DNA from: an uncultured Solirubrobacterales bacterium
GTDB taxonomy: Bacteria > Actinomycetota > Thermoleophilia > Solirubrobacterales > 70-9
Reading direction: 5' to 3'
Assembly (NCBI GenBank): GCA_903939845.1
Contig: CAJAIJ010000041.1
Span: forward strand, 1 to 42,854
DNA length: 42,854 nucleotides
Translations under genes and position numbers: made by a program
Notes under the pieces: model-generated
The model's input: only the letters and a program-made list of their open reading frames with translations
Databases searched by the model: none
Told to the model about the DNA's origin: nothing
In this document: piece after piece, positions 16,184-24,976 of the stretch
How the letters are laid out: every line of letters begins with the position of its first letter
Numbering within the stretch: position 1 is the first letter of the stretch

Positions 16184-17581
16184 TCAGGCCATGAACTCGG
16201 GGACGTCACCGCCGCCCGAAACCTCGCGGCCCCTCCGGGACCGACGCCCGCCTTCCGGGGAGGCACCGGACTGCTCGGCCCTCGGACGGGAGCCACCGGA
16301 TCGCGAGTCGAATCGGGTTGCAACCACCGTGATCCAGAGCTCATCGCCGAGATCGTCGTCGATGTTGGCCCCGAAGATGATGTTGGCATCCGGGTGGGCG
16401 GCATCACCGACCGCCCTTGCCGCCTCTGACACTTCGATCAGCGAAAGATCGGTGCCACCGGTGATCGAGAGCAGGACCGACCGGGCGCCGTCCATCGGGG
16501 TCTCGAGGAGCGGTGAGGAAATCGCCCTCTCGACCGCGACCATGGCCCTCTCCGAACCCGTTCCCATTCCGATCCCGAGCAGTGCCCTGCCTGAGTCCGA
16601 CATGATCGAACGCACGTCGGCGAAGTCGAGGTTGATGATCGAGGGGAGGGTCACCAGATCGGAGATCCCCTGAACCCCCTGCCTCAGGATGTCGTCCGCA
16701 ACCTGGAATGCGTCGGTCATCGGGGTCGACTGGTCGAGGACCTCGAGAAGCCGGTCGTTCGGAATCACGATCAGAGTGTCGACCTCGCCGGCGAGGGCCT
16801 CGATTCCCTTCTCGGCCGCCTTGGCCCGCCTGGAGCCCTCGAAGCTGAACGGCCTCGTGACGATCCCGACGGTCAGGGCTCCGATGTCGCGCGCTAGCCG
16901 GGCGATCACCGGGGCCGCTCCGGTTCCGGTGCCACCGCCGGCTCCGGCGGCAATGAAGACCATGTCGGCGCCCTTGAGCAACCGCTTGATTCGATCCTGC
17001 TCCTCGAACGCGGCCCGGAAGCCGAGTGAGGGATCAGCTCCTGCACCGAGGCCCCGGGTCTCGTCGCCACCGATGTGGATCGTGTCCTCGGCAAGGCAGA
17101 GCTGGAGGGACTGGAGGTCAGTGTTGACGGCCATGAAGTCGACTCCCGGGACTCCGGCATCGATCATGCGGTTGATCGCGTTGACTCCGCCGCCGCCGAC
17201 TCCGACCACCTTGATCACGGGAGTGTGGGGCAATGCTTCTCCCGAACCGGAACGGGCCGGCCGGGTGGCATCGTCGGAACCACGTCCCCCTGGGCGCTCG
17301 GAGAAGATCTTCTTCAGACGATCCTGGGGGTCGGTTTCCCCCCCATCCTCGCCGTTGCCAGCTTCCGCAGCCGGGGCACTCTCGACGGGGGCCGGAGTCG
17401 CCTCGACCATCGGGTCGAAACGACCGAAACGCCCCGAAGAGGAGGGATCCGAAGCCGGCTCCACCGGCTGTTCCCGGACCTGCTCGACTCCTTCCGGAGC
17501 CTCGCCGGATTCGTCAGAGGTCGAACGGAAGAGGTCCGCCAAGGGGCCCTCCCGCATGCTCGCTCGCTTACGACGAGCCAT
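16184..17581 (-). CDS. ftsZ: Cell division GTPase FtsZ with long N-terminal extension
   Basis: Tubulin-like GTPase forming the division ring, 465 residues. The core starts at about residue 119 ([18 protein letters not shown]); GTP-binding signature [14 protein letters not shown] (213-225), T7-loop catalytic segment [12 protein letters not shown] (316-327), and the C-terminal partner-binding peptide GDVPEFMA are all present. FtsZ proteins normally have about 10-25 residues before the core; this one has 118, acidic and Pro/Ala/Glu-rich, with short basic or amphipathic pieces at GPLADLFRS and DRLKKIFSE. The C-terminal linker by contrast is short and basic (about 30 residues). The ATG at 17581 overlaps parA by 14 bases. 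No dcw genes (murC, ftsQ, ftsA) lie nearby. A shorter start at Met9 is possible but leaves the extension largely intact. Confidence 0.93.
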   Translation of the reverse strand: MARRKRASMREGPLADLFRSTSDESGEAPEGVEQVREQPVEPASDPSSSGRFGRFDPMVEATPAPVESAPAAEAGNGEDGGETDPQDRLKKIFSERPGGRGSDDATRPARSGSGEALPHTPVIKVVGVGGGGVNAINRMIDAGVPGVDFMAVNTDLQSLQLCLAEDTIHIGGDETRGLGAGADPSLGFRAAFEEQDRIKRLLKGADMVFIAAGAGGGTGTGAAPVIARLARDIGALTVGIVTRPFSFEGSRRAKAAEKGIEALAGEVDTLIVIPNDRLLEVLDQSTPMTDAFQVADDILRQGVQGISDLVTLPSIINLDFADVRSIMSDSGRALLGIGMGTGSERAMVAVERAISSPLLETPMDGARSVLLSITGGTDLSLIEVSEAARAVGDAAHPDANIIFGANIDDDLGDELWITVVATRFDSRSGGSRPRAEQSGASPEGGRRSRRGREVSGGGDVPEFMA

Positions 17582-18644
17582 CTTTCAGGATCTCTTCCGC
17601 CAAGTTCCGATAATACGAAGCCGCCCGACTCTCGGGATCGTACTTCAGGACACTAGCGCCTCTTACCGGCGCCTCGGCGAACTTGACCGCCTTCCGGATC
17701 CTCGACTTGAAGACGAGGTCCCCGAAGTTCTCCTCGAGCATGGCCACGGCCTCTCGCGCGTGCAGCGTCCTCGAGTCGAACATCGTCGGCAGTATCCCGG
17801 CGATCCTGACGTCGGGATTGAGGTTGTCCTGAATCATCTTCAGGGTGTTCTGGAGCTGGACCAGGCCTCTCATCGAGAGGTACTCGCACTGGACCGGAAC
17901 TACGACCTTGTTCGACGCCGTCAAGGCATTGATGGTCAAGAGGCCGAGGCTCGGAGGGGTGTCGATGCAGACGTAGTCGTAGTCGCCACGAACCTCTGAC
18001 AGCGCCCGCTCGAGAGAGCGCTCACGGCCGATCTTGGTGCTCATCGCGATCTCGGCACCCGCCAGATCGAGTGAGGCCACCGCGATGTCGATCTCGCAGC
18101 TGTGGATCACCTCTGAGATGGGCAGGTCGTCGACCAGGACGTTGTACATGCTCTTGTCGAGAGTCTCGGGGTCGATCCCCTGGCTCATGGTGAGATTGCC
18201 CTGAGGGTCGAGGTCGATGCAGAGGACCCTGTTGCCCATCTCGGCGAGTGCGACGGCAAGGTTCAGGGTCGAAGTCGTCTTGGCAACTCCTCCCTTCTGG
18301 TTCGCGAGGCTGATCACTTCGGCGAGATCGGTCCCCGGCTCGTTCCCGGACTTCTCGTGGCGTTGCTCCGGCGGATCCTGACGAATGGGGCCGAGCAGTT
18401 CGCTGGCCTTGAGTCGGATCTCGGTCTCCTCCTCTTCGGCGCTCCGTTCTACCCGTGCAAGCTCTTCCTCGACCGGCTCGACCGGGAGGTCGGGGGCCGC
18501 ATCCGGCTGGGACGGAACGGTCTCGACTGCCGGGATGTCGACCGATTCGGGCGCGACCCCTTCGGACTGGGCCGGGGCGTCGATCGCCTGATCGGCGGGA
18601 TCGCTGCTGCTTCGGACTTCTTTCTTGCGGCTGAGGATTCCCAT
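17568..18644 (-). CDS. ParA/MinD-family ATPase with acidic N-terminal extension
   Basis: A 358-residue ParA-family ATPase. The deviant Walker A is [16 protein letters not shown] (residues 115-130), with the signature Lys in KGGVAKT; switch [10 protein letters not shown] and Walker [13 protein letters not shown] follow, and the C-terminus has the usual [19 protein letters not shown] helices. Residues 1-107 form an acidic, Pro/Glu-rich extension ending in a charged coiled-coil-like stretch. No parB lies next to it; instead it overlaps ftsZ by 14 bases, which suggests a role in placing the division ring or coordinating it with the nucleoid, in the manner of MipZ or PomZ. Start: ATG 18644 ([10 protein letters not shown]); the longer open frame upstream overlaps the divergent ATPase gene. 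It could still be the chromosomal ParA. Confidence 0.88.
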   Translation of the reverse strand: MGILSRKKEVRSSSDPADQAIDAPAQSEGVAPESVDIPAVETVPSQPDAAPDLPVEPVEEELARVERSAEEEETEIRLKASELLGPIRQDPPEQRHEKSGNEPGTDLAEVISLANQKGGVAKTTSTLNLAVALAEMGNRVLCIDLDPQGNLTMSQGIDPETLDKSMYNVLVDDLPISEVIHSCEIDIAVASLDLAGAEIAMSTKIGRERSLERALSEVRGDYDYVCIDTPPSLGLLTINALTASNKVVVPVQCEYLSMRGLVQLQNTLKMIQDNLNPDVRIAGILPTMFDSRTLHAREAVAMLEENFGDLVFKSRIRKAVKFAEAPVRGASVLKYDPESRAASYYRNLAEEILKDGSS

Positions 18645-18738
18645 TTGGGGCGTTATTCGCAGGCTCTGGTCTTTCTCCTCCCCCGGTACGAGTCGTTTCA
18701 CGACGGCCCACGGTGTCCTTTTCCGGTTGAATGGAGCG

Positions 18739-19659
18739 ATGCCGAGTTTCCTCGACAAGAGATTGATCTTCGTGACGGGAAAGGGCGGGGTCGGTAAATC
18801 GACCGTGGCGACCGCTCTCGGGATCAGGGCCTCCCTCGAAGGCAAGCGGACGATTGTCTGTGAGGTCGCGGCCTCGGAGAACACGTCGAGGCTCTTCAGG
18901 CAGGAGGAGGTCGGCTATCGGGAGGTCGAGCTGACCAACGACCTCTGGGCGATCTCGATCGATCCCGACGACTCGATGCGGGAATACGTCCTGCTCCAGC
19001 TCAAGGTCAAGGCCATGCGAGACCTGCTGTTCAAGAGCAGGATGTTCACCTACCTCGCCGAGGCCACTCCGGGACTGAACGAGTTGGTGACCATCGGAAA
19101 GATCTGGGAGCTGACGCAGCTCGACAGGAAGGTCAGACACGGCCGGAAGTACGACCTCGTAATAGTCGACGCTCCGGCGACCGGTCACGGGATCGCTTTT
19201 CTCAAGACGCCCAGGATCTTCGCCAACATCGCCAGGGTCGGCCCGATGTACAGCCAGGCCGTCGAGCTGGACGAGATGATCACCGATCAGGAGCAGACCG
19301 GAGCCATCGTGGTTTCGCTGCCAGAGGAGATGCCGGTGAACGAAACCGCGACGCTCGAGAAGGAGCTGCGCGACTCGGTCGGCGTCTCGGTCGATCGCGT
19401 GATCATGAATGCCGTCTACCCCGAGCGATTCGGGAAAGGTGACCTTCCCGCGATCGAGGGCCTGACGGATTCCGACGAGCCAGAGCTCCACGCGGCCGGG
19501 AGGGCTGCGCTTTCGGAACTGAGACGAACCGAGGCCCAGCAGGAGCAGATCGAGCGTCTCGAGGCTCTGATCTCCACGCCGATGACGACCCTCCCCTTCG
19601 TCTTCGAACCCGAGATAACGCTCGCAGCTGCCCGGATGCTCGGGGAGGCGATCGACTGA
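18739..19659 (+). CDS. ArsA/Get3-like ATPase, BagA-like
   Basis: A 306-residue SIMIBI-class ATPase related to ArsA and Get3. Walker A with signature Lys is FVTGKGGVGKSTVATAL (11-27), and the Walker B region is YDLVIVDAPATGHG. It is the first of two adjacent, overlapping ATPase genes, an arrangement known from mycobacterial Rv3679-Rv3680, which form a heteromeric complex named BagA/BagB (bacterial Get3-like). No arsenite-binding Cys cluster and no Get3 zinc CxxC are present, so neither arsenite efflux nor tail-anchored protein targeting can be assumed. GGAG lies 2 bases before the ATG. It is divergent from parA across 94 bases, where I see a small GTCGT/ACGAC inverted repeat but no clear promoter. 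Confidence 0.85.
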   Translation: MPSFLDKRLIFVTGKGGVGKSTVATALGIRASLEGKRTIVCEVAASENTSRLFRQEEVGYREVELTNDLWAISIDPDDSMREYVLLQLKVKAMRDLLFKSRMFTYLAEATPGLNELVTIGKIWELTQLDRKVRHGRKYDLVIVDAPATGHGIAFLKTPRIFANIARVGPMYSQAVELDEMITDQEQTGAIVVSLPEEMPVNETATLEKELRDSVGVSVDRVIMNAVYPERFGKGDLPAIEGLTDSDEPELHAAGRAALSELRRTEAQQEQIERLEALISTPMTTLPFVFEPEITLAAARMLGEAID

Positions 19660-20801
19660 TGTCGTCGATCGAGGAACTCCTCGCGGGTCGCGACGTCTGC
19701 ATCTGTGCCGGTTCGGGAGGCGTAGGCAAGACGACAACCTCTGCCGCGATCGCCCTCGGTATGGCAGCCCGCGGGAAGAAGGTCTGTGTCCTGACGATCG
19801 ACCCCGCCAAACGGCTTGCCGACTCGCTCGGCCTCGAGGAGCTCGGCAACGAGGCCACCAGGGTCGACCCGGCCCTGCTGGAAGCCAACGGAGTTACCGG
19901 CGAGGGAGAGCTCTGGGCGATGATGCTCGACGCCAAACAGACCTTCGACTCCCTGATCGCCAGACACGCAGAAGATGAGGCAGCCAGGGAGCGGGTGCTC
20001 GACAACAGGATCTACCAGCAGATCTCCAGCGCTCTGGCCGGATCTCAGGAATACATGGCGATGGAGAAGCTGTTCGAGCTTCATTCCGAGGGCCGGTTCG
20101 ACCTGCTCGTCCTCGACACGCCACCCAGCCGCAACGCCCTCGACTTCCTCGATGCCCCCGAACGACTCACCCAGTTCATCGAAGGACGCTCTCTGCAGCT
20201 CTTCCTGAAGCCGACCGGACTGGCCGCCAAGGTTGCCGGCCGGGGTGCCGGGGTGGTCCTCTCGATCCTGAGGCGGATAGTCGGCTTCGACCTGCTGACC
20301 GACCTGTCGGAGTTCTTCACCGCCTTCAGCGGGATGATCGACGGCTTCCAGGAGCGGGCGCGGCGGGTCAACACCCTGTTGAGGAATCCCGATACGACCT
20401 TCGTGATCGTCTGCGGCCCACAGGCAGAGCCGATAGATGAAGCCGTCTTCTTCCACGACAAGCTGGTCGAAAGCGGGATGGGCTTCGGTGGTGCCGTGGT
20501 CAACAGGGTCCGATACAGACTGCTGGCAGATGATGTCGACGAAGCGGGCGTGGTCAGGGATGTCGACTCCGCCATCGGAAACCCTGATCTGGCCGAACGG
20601 ATCGGGAAGACCCTTTCGGAATACCAACACCTGGCCGAGAGGGATGAACAGAACATCTCCAAGCTCTCGACGAAGCTCGGAGGCGATCCCGTCATCCGGA
20701 TCCCCTACCTCGACACCGATGTCCACGATCTCGCCGGCCTCAGCGAGATCAACAGGTTCCTGTTCGCCGACGAGGCGACCAGGATCGAGCTGGCCACCTG
20801 A
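19659..20801 (+). CDS. ArsA/Get3-like ATPase, BagB-like
   Basis: A 380-residue ArsA/Get3-family ATPase, partner of the preceding gene. Walker A is CAGSGGVGKTTTSAAIAL (16-33); note GSGGVGKTT, where the signature Lys of KGGxGKT is replaced by Ser, while the partner has the Lys. Switch I/A-loop is LTIDPAKRLADSLGL, and the Walker B region is FDLLVLDTPPSRNALDFLD. The middle holds a long hydrophobic helical segment (about 180-230, GVVLSILRRIVGFDLLTDLSEFF), typical of ArsA/Get3 client-binding regions. The ATG overlaps the previous stop in TGATG, giving tight coupling. The asymmetry (one subunit with and one without the signature Lys) fits a heterodimer in which the two sites differ. Confidence 0.87.
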   Translation: MSSIEELLAGRDVCICAGSGGVGKTTTSAAIALGMAARGKKVCVLTIDPAKRLADSLGLEELGNEATRVDPALLEANGVTGEGELWAMMLDAKQTFDSLIARHAEDEAARERVLDNRIYQQISSALAGSQEYMAMEKLFELHSEGRFDLLVLDTPPSRNALDFLDAPERLTQFIEGRSLQLFLKPTGLAAKVAGRGAGVVLSILRRIVGFDLLTDLSEFFTAFSGMIDGFQERARRVNTLLRNPDTTFVIVCGPQAEPIDEAVFFHDKLVESGMGFGGAVVNRVRYRLLADDVDEAGVVRDVDSAIGNPDLAERIGKTLSEYQHLAERDEQNISKLSTKLGGDPVIRIPYLDTDVHDLAGLSEINRFLFADEATRIELAT

Positions 20802-20813
20802 GCGAGGGCCGGC

Positions 20814-22649
20814 TCAGGCCCCGCGACGACGCGGGTAGTCCAGCTCCGAGACCTTCCATTCGGTCTCGCCGACCGGGGGAAAGAAGCCCTCGGACCGCCC
20901 GGGCGCCTGGCTGGATGTCCCGGAGGAACGCTCGGCCCGACCCACGGCCGGCCACTCGATCGTGACCCCCTGACGGGTCTCGTCCAGCCAGTCTCGAGAT
21001 CCCTGCTCTGGGTGCGTATGCGTGGGCGTGTGCGTCGGCCTCGAAATGCCACCGGGAGCCGAAACCTTGATCTCTCCGGGTTCAGGTTCAGGTTCGAGCA
21101 GAAGATCCGGCCGATCGCCCGTGAAGTGACCTTCGGCATCCCGCGTGATCCCGAGCGCAGCCTCGATCTCCGGCATCGGCGTCAGAGCCCTGTCGGCCGA
21201 ATCCTCACCCTCGAGGTGCGAAGGAGTCTCGAACACGGGAATGTCGTTCGGGTCGAGCTCTCTCGAAGCGCCTCCGATCGGCGAGTCCTCTCGCGGCCGG
21301 AGCACATGGACCTCCGCGATCGGTCCCTCGTCGACCACTGGATCAGGGAAGTCTCCCCACTCCTGAGCGGATCCCATCTGGCCGATGCTGCCCTCGCCAG
21401 AACCCAGACCTTCAGTGATGAGGATCTCTTCCGCTGTGATGTTGAGATCGGACCCGAATTCGCCGAGCAGTGCCCGTCGGATCATTCCCCTGACTGAATC
21501 CTCGACCCAGGCGGCCAGATATGTGGCCGACTCACCTCTCACCGACGTGACCGAACCGCCCGCGATCAGGGCCTCCTCGAGTTCGAAGGCGGCCTCCATG
21601 CGGTTCCGGACATCCCCCTCCGAGCCATCGTCGAACTCGCCGATCAGGGCTGCCGCCCTGACCGCAGCAGGTGTGTCGATCACCGTCTCACCGGTCACCG
21701 CCGCCCTGACCGCGAGGAGGTGATCGCTGATCGCTTCGATCGGCCCGGACCGCTCGAGGCCGAAGCAGAATCGCTTGATCGCAAAACCCATTCCGGCCGA
21801 ATTGACCGCTCCACGCCCGATCAGGCCGAGAAGCTCATCTGCGAGGTCCACGTCGGACTCGAGCAGCAGGAAGGTGCCGGAGCGAGACGGAGTGGCCCCG
21901 GTCTCGATCTTCCGCCAGGCTCCGTCCCCGACCGGGGCAAAGGCATGCGGGCCCATCCCGATGCAGCCGTCTTTGGCAAGCCTGAGAGCCATCACGAGGT
22001 CGGAGATCCTGCTCAGAGCCTCCCGGGGCGACTCCGGCCCGGAACCCAGGGGAATGGTCGCGAGGCAGGCAGGCTGCCAGGCATTCCTGTCCGTGCCTTC
22101 GCTCGAAATCGCCTCGACCGGAGCTTCGATCGTGCCCGCCCGAACGATCCTCGTGCCGTTGCCGAACTCGACATCGTCGAGGGTCATCTCGAACCCGGCC
22201 AGAGGCACCATCAGGACATCGGCCTCGCGGATGTCGCGGGACTCGACCTCGATCTCGTCGAGGATCGACTCGATCCTCGAAAGGTTCAGGGAGAACTCGG
22301 AGGCACCCTCCCAGAGCTCGGAAATGAAGACCCGGATCATCTCGTCGGCCCTGGCCGCGGGATCGGCCGGAACCGACAGACCCTTCGACTCGAGGAAGGT
22401 CGCCGATACGCCTGCGGCCACGACCGCCCCACTGGCCGGTCCGTAGGACGGCAGAGAACGAACCTCGTCGAAGCGCGACTCCACATAGCCAGCGGTCAGC
22501 GGTACATACCGGTAGAAGTGGGAGCTCTCGCCGTCGTTCTCGGCGACGTCGAACGGGATCTCATCTCCTGTCGCGACCAGAGCCGAGAAGCGGGTAGAGG
22601 TTTCGGCTGCCAGCCGCTTCAGGGACTCTTCGAGGATCTTGTCGCGCAT
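20814..22649 (-). CDS. Large uncharacterised protein with a HEPN-like region
   Basis: A 611-residue protein with no domain I can name securely. Residues about 110-260 (VLMVPLAGFEMTLDDVEFG, REALSRISDLVMALRLAKDG) followed by 285-400 (GFAIKRFCFGLERS, ISDHLLAVRAAVTGE, VRAAALIGEF, WVEDSVRGMIRRALLGEF) follow the order of ApeA-like HEPN proteins. In those, a Y..RS...HGG motif forms the RNase site; here the aligned stretch is FELEEALIAGG, with the Arg and His missing, so any such domain would be catalytically dead. The last ~200 residues are low-complexity, Pro/Glu/Ser-rich, including PTHTPTHTHP. No membrane segment or signal peptide is visible. It follows the HxlR gene by 63 bases on the same strand and is probably co-transcribed. 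The start at 22649 is uncertain; an ATG ten codons upstream has GGAGG abutting it. Confidence 0.7.
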   Translation of the reverse strand: MRDKILEESLKRLAAETSTRFSALVATGDEIPFDVAENDGESSHFYRYVPLTAGYVESRFDEVRSLPSYGPASGAVVAAGVSATFLESKGLSVPADPAARADEMIRVFISELWEGASEFSLNLSRIESILDEIEVESRDIREADVLMVPLAGFEMTLDDVEFGNGTRIVRAGTIEAPVEAISSEGTDRNAWQPACLATIPLGSGPESPREALSRISDLVMALRLAKDGCIGMGPHAFAPVGDGAWRKIETGATPSRSGTFLLLESDVDLADELLGLIGRGAVNSAGMGFAIKRFCFGLERSGPIEAISDHLLAVRAAVTGETVIDTPAAVRAAALIGEFDDGSEGDVRNRMEAAFELEEALIAGGSVTSVRGESATYLAAWVEDSVRGMIRRALLGEFGSDLNITAEEILITEGLGSGEGSIGQMGSAQEWGDFPDPVVDEGPIAEVHVLRPREDSPIGGASRELDPNDIPVFETPSHLEGEDSADRALTPMPEIEAALGITRDAEGHFTGDRPDLLLEPEPEPGEIKVSAPGGISRPTHTPTHTHPEQGSRDWLDETRQGVTIEWPAVGRAERSSGTSSQAPGRSEGFFPPVGETEWKVSELDYPRRRGA

Positions 22650-22712
22650 ACGGCCGGTTTCACCCGACCGGCGTGGCATCCTCCGACTGCACGTTTGCTT
22701 GCAGGATCGGCC

Positions 22713-23045
22713 TCAGGCGAGAGCCGGCTCGACCTCGAGCCACCGGTCGCCGTATGCCCTCATCGCTTCGATCAGGGGGACGAGGTCCCGGCCCTTGTCG
22801 GTGAGCGAATAGATGACCCTCGGTGGCACCTCGGGATAAGTCTGCCGTTCGATCACACCCTCCTCCTCGAGAGTCCTGAGCCGGAGCGAGAGAGTCCTCG
22901 GACTTATGCCTTCCAGCGATCGTTCGAGCTCGCAGAACCTCCGCTCCTCGACCGCCAGGTCCCTGATGACCAGAAGTGTCCACTTGCCCGCGATCACGTC
23001 AGCGGTCCTGCAGACCGGGCAGTCCTGACCAGAATCGGTCTTCAT
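22713..23045 (-). CDS. HxlR-family winged-helix transcription regulator
   Basis: A 110-residue DNA-binding protein. The family N-terminus CPVCRTADVIAGKWTLLVIRDL (split here as CPVC and GKWTLLVIRDL) is followed by the recognition helix region RFCELERSLEGISPRTLSLRL and the wing (YPEVPPRVIYSLTDKG). HxlR proteins are small dimeric repressors or activators that often sense aldehydes, quinones or redox state through the N-terminal Cys; two Cys are present here (CPVC). Its upstream region holds two copies of a 15-bp palindrome, and a third lies in front of the sigma-factor gene, so it is probably autoregulated and controls the HEPN-like gene downstream. The second site may link it to yihY or the sigma gene. 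Confidence 0.9.
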   Translation of the reverse strand: MKTDSGQDCPVCRTADVIAGKWTLLVIRDLAVEERRFCELERSLEGISPRTLSLRLRTLEEEGVIERQTYPEVPPRVIYSLTDKGRDLVPLIEAMRAYGDRWLEVEPALA

Positions 23046-23107
23046 CGGATCACCGGACCGGCTCGCCAGTCGTGGCGGAATTCGGCAGCAGAACGACCAT
23101 GGTCTTA

Positions 23108-23122
23108 CTTTACTAAGTGCAG
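23108..23122. promoter_or_regulatory. Operator site A, imperfect palindrome
   Basis: CTTTACTAAGTGCAG, a 15-bp imperfect palindrome (5 of 7 arm positions pair) upstream of the HxlR gene. Its centre lies 23 bp, about two helical turns, from that of site B. The flank AGCGGT is shared with site C on the other strand, so similarity extends beyond the palindrome. Confidence 0.6.
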
Positions 23123-23130
23123 CGGTGAAA

Positions 23131-23145
23131 CTTCACTTAGTGAAG
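23131..23145. promoter_or_regulatory. Operator site B, perfect palindrome
   Basis: CTTCACTTAGTGAAG is a perfect 7-bp inverted repeat around one T. A second, overlapping repeat (GTGAA-AC-TTCAC, 23125-23136) precedes it. The stop codon of the prepilin peptidase (23137-23139) lies inside the site. It is the best candidate for the HxlR dimer-binding sequence. Confidence 0.65.
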
Positions 23146-23580
23146 CAAGGGCAATGCGGCCGCCAGGAACGGAATCATCCCTGCGGTCAGGAACGGGGCG
23201 AGGGGCAGTGCTACCGACCGCCCGGCCCTTCCCCGGCCGAGAGCGATGATAGTCCCGGCCAGAGTGGCAGCACCCAGGCCCCCGAGCAAGGGAAGCCAGA
23301 CCTCCCACCCCAGGAAGAGGGCCATCACCCCGATCAGCTTCACGTCCCCCATACCGAAGCCTTCCGGCCTGAGTATTGCGAGCGCGGCCAGGGGAAAGAC
23401 GAGGGTCAGGGCGACGATGACGGACTCGAGCGGTCCGACCGAGAACCCGAGGGCGGCGAGCAGCAACGCGACGACGGCGGCCGACCCGGTCAGGAGGTTG
23501 GGAATGCGCCTCCGCCCGATGTCGGTCACCGACGAAATGGCCAGCGTGATGGTCAGGGCTATGGCCGGAGCCGTGTCCAC
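23137..23580 (-). CDS. Minimal type IV prepilin peptidase (A24)
   Basis: A 147-residue polytopic membrane aspartic protease that removes class III signal peptides from pilin-like proteins. It lacks the N-terminal methyltransferase domain of PilD, as in TadV/CpaA. The two catalytic Asp are in SVTDIGRRRIPN (about residue 20) and GFGMGDVKLIG (the GxGD motif, about residue 78). Four to five hydrophobic segments span the rest. The start is GTG at 23578-23580; no good ribosome site is visible and the only nearby ATG is out of frame. A possible substrate, the protein at 29751-30722 with a GQSSVE processing site, is encoded 6 kb away. The stop codon lies within operator site B. Confidence 0.88.
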   Translation of the reverse strand: MDTAPAIALTITLAISSVTDIGRRRIPNLLTGSAAVVALLLAALGFSVGPLESVIVALTLVFPLAALAILRPEGFGMGDVKLIGVMALFLGWEVWLPLLGGLGAATLAGTIIALGRGRAGRSVALPLAPFLTAGMIPFLAAALPLLH

Positions 23581-23677
23581 CCGGTCATGGTCGGGTGCCC
23601 TCGATCACAAAGGGTCGACATGGATCCAGAATCAGGCAAATCGGGCCGGATGGTCCACGGCCGGACCTTCCGGTGAC

Positions 23678-24781
23678 TCAGGTGGATTCGCGGAGCTTCT
23701 GTGCCTCGTTGAGGCTCTGGAGCTTCTTGAGCGACTGATTCTCGATCTGGCGGATCCGCTCACGGGTGACGTTGAAGGTCCGCCCGACCTCATCGAGGGT
23801 CCTCGGATGCTCGCCGCCGAGGCCGTAACGAAGCTCCAGGACCCGTCGCTCGCGGTAGGAGAGGCTCTCGAGAGACTCCTTCAGAGCCTCTTTGGTCAGC
23901 AGGTCGACGGCGCGGTCGAATGGCGACTCGGCCTTCTCGTCGGCGATGAACTGGCCGAATTCGGACTCCTCTTCGTCACCGACGGGCTTCTCGAGGGACA
24001 CCGGTGACTGCGCCGACCGCTTGATCGATTCGACCTCTTCGGGGTCGATCCCGGTCACTTCGGCGATCTCGTCCGGAGTGGGCTCACGACCGAGCTCGGT
24101 CACCAGCTTGCGCTCGGCACGGCCAATCTTGTTGAGCTTCTCCACCACATGGACCGGGATCCTGATCGTCCTGGCCTTGTCGGCCAGGGCACGGGCGATC
24201 GCCTGCCTGATCCACCAGGTCGCATAGGTCGAGAACTTGAAGCCCTTGCGGTAGTCGAACTTCTCGGCGGCGCGAACCAATCCGAGCGTCCCCTCCTGGA
24301 TCAGGTCGAGGAAGGGCAGACCCTGGTTCCGGTAGTTCTTCGCGATCGAGACGACGAGCCGGAGGTTCGATTCGACCATCTTCTGCTTCGCATCGAGATC
24401 GCCGCGTTCGATCCTCTTGGCCAGATCGACCTCTTCCTGAGCGGTCAGCAGTCGGACCTTGCCGATGTCCTTCAGGAAGAGCTGAAGGGAGTCGGTGGTC
24501 ATGTCCGGCTTGAGGTCGAGCGCCTCCTTCTTGCGCCGGCGACCGCGTCGACCGTCGGACCTCTCGGCGTCAGGGGAGACCTTGATCGCGGGATCGACGT
24601 CCTCGACGAGTTCTATCCCCTGCTTCTCGATGTGACCGTAGAGATCCTCGATGTCTGATTCGTCGAGGTCGATCTCGGAAACGGCCGTGGCGATGTCGCC
24701 GAAGGTGAGCACGCCCAGCTGCTGACCTCTGGTGACCAGACCCTTTACTTCTTCGAGTTCCTGTAGTTCGGCTACGAGCAT
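23678..24781 (-). CDS. rpoD: Primary sigma factor (RpoD/SigA)
   Basis: Housekeeping RNA polymerase sigma factor, 367 residues, group 1. Order of regions: an N-terminal 1.1-like segment ([20 protein letters not shown]), a short basic linker ([10 protein letters not shown]), region 1.2 ([21 protein letters not shown]), region 2 ([34 protein letters not shown]), region 3 ([16 protein letters not shown]), and region 4 ([32 protein letters not shown]). The ATG at 24781 has AGGAAAG directly upstream. A promoter with near-consensus boxes lies about 190 bases upstream (24977-25005), giving a long leader; I see a short hairpin in it (24946-24967) but no known riboswitch. Confidence 0.94.
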   Translation of the reverse strand: MLVAELQELEEVKGLVTRGQQLGVLTFGDIATAVSEIDLDESDIEDLYGHIEKQGIELVEDVDPAIKVSPDAERSDGRRGRRRKKEALDLKPDMTTDSLQLFLKDIGKVRLLTAQEEVDLAKRIERGDLDAKQKMVESNLRLVVSIAKNYRNQGLPFLDLIQEGTLGLVRAAEKFDYRKGFKFSTYATWWIRQAIARALADKARTIRIPVHVVEKLNKIGRAERKLVTELGREPTPDEIAEVTGIDPEEVESIKRSAQSPVSLEKPVGDEEESEFGQFIADEKAESPFDRAVDLLTKEALKESLESLSYRERRVLELRYGLGGEHPRTLDEVGRTFNVTRERIRQIENQSLKKLQSLNEAQKLREST

Positions 24782-24976
24782 CTTTCCTAATCCAAGTCGT
24801 TTGTGTCGTTTTTTTCTGACTTTTCCTGCCTGCGAACCGGGGATTGCGTCGCGAGAGCGGCCGATTGCCACAACAGGATCGGACACCCGCCGCTGTCCGG
24901 ATTCCGCACCCCCTGCCGGTAGGCCGGGGAGGGATGATGATTTTTCGCTTTCCTGAGAGGGGAAGCGGGTCTCACA

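Noticed and set aside
18022-19737. A 571-codon minus-strand open frame spanning parA and the first ATPase gene
   Set aside because: Arg/Gly/Pro-rich translation without motifs, overlapping two well-supported genes.
24946-24967. Hairpin in the rpoD leader considered as a terminator or attenuator
   Set aside because: The 8-bp stem includes one wobble pair and has no T-tract after it on either strand; it matches no riboswitch I know.
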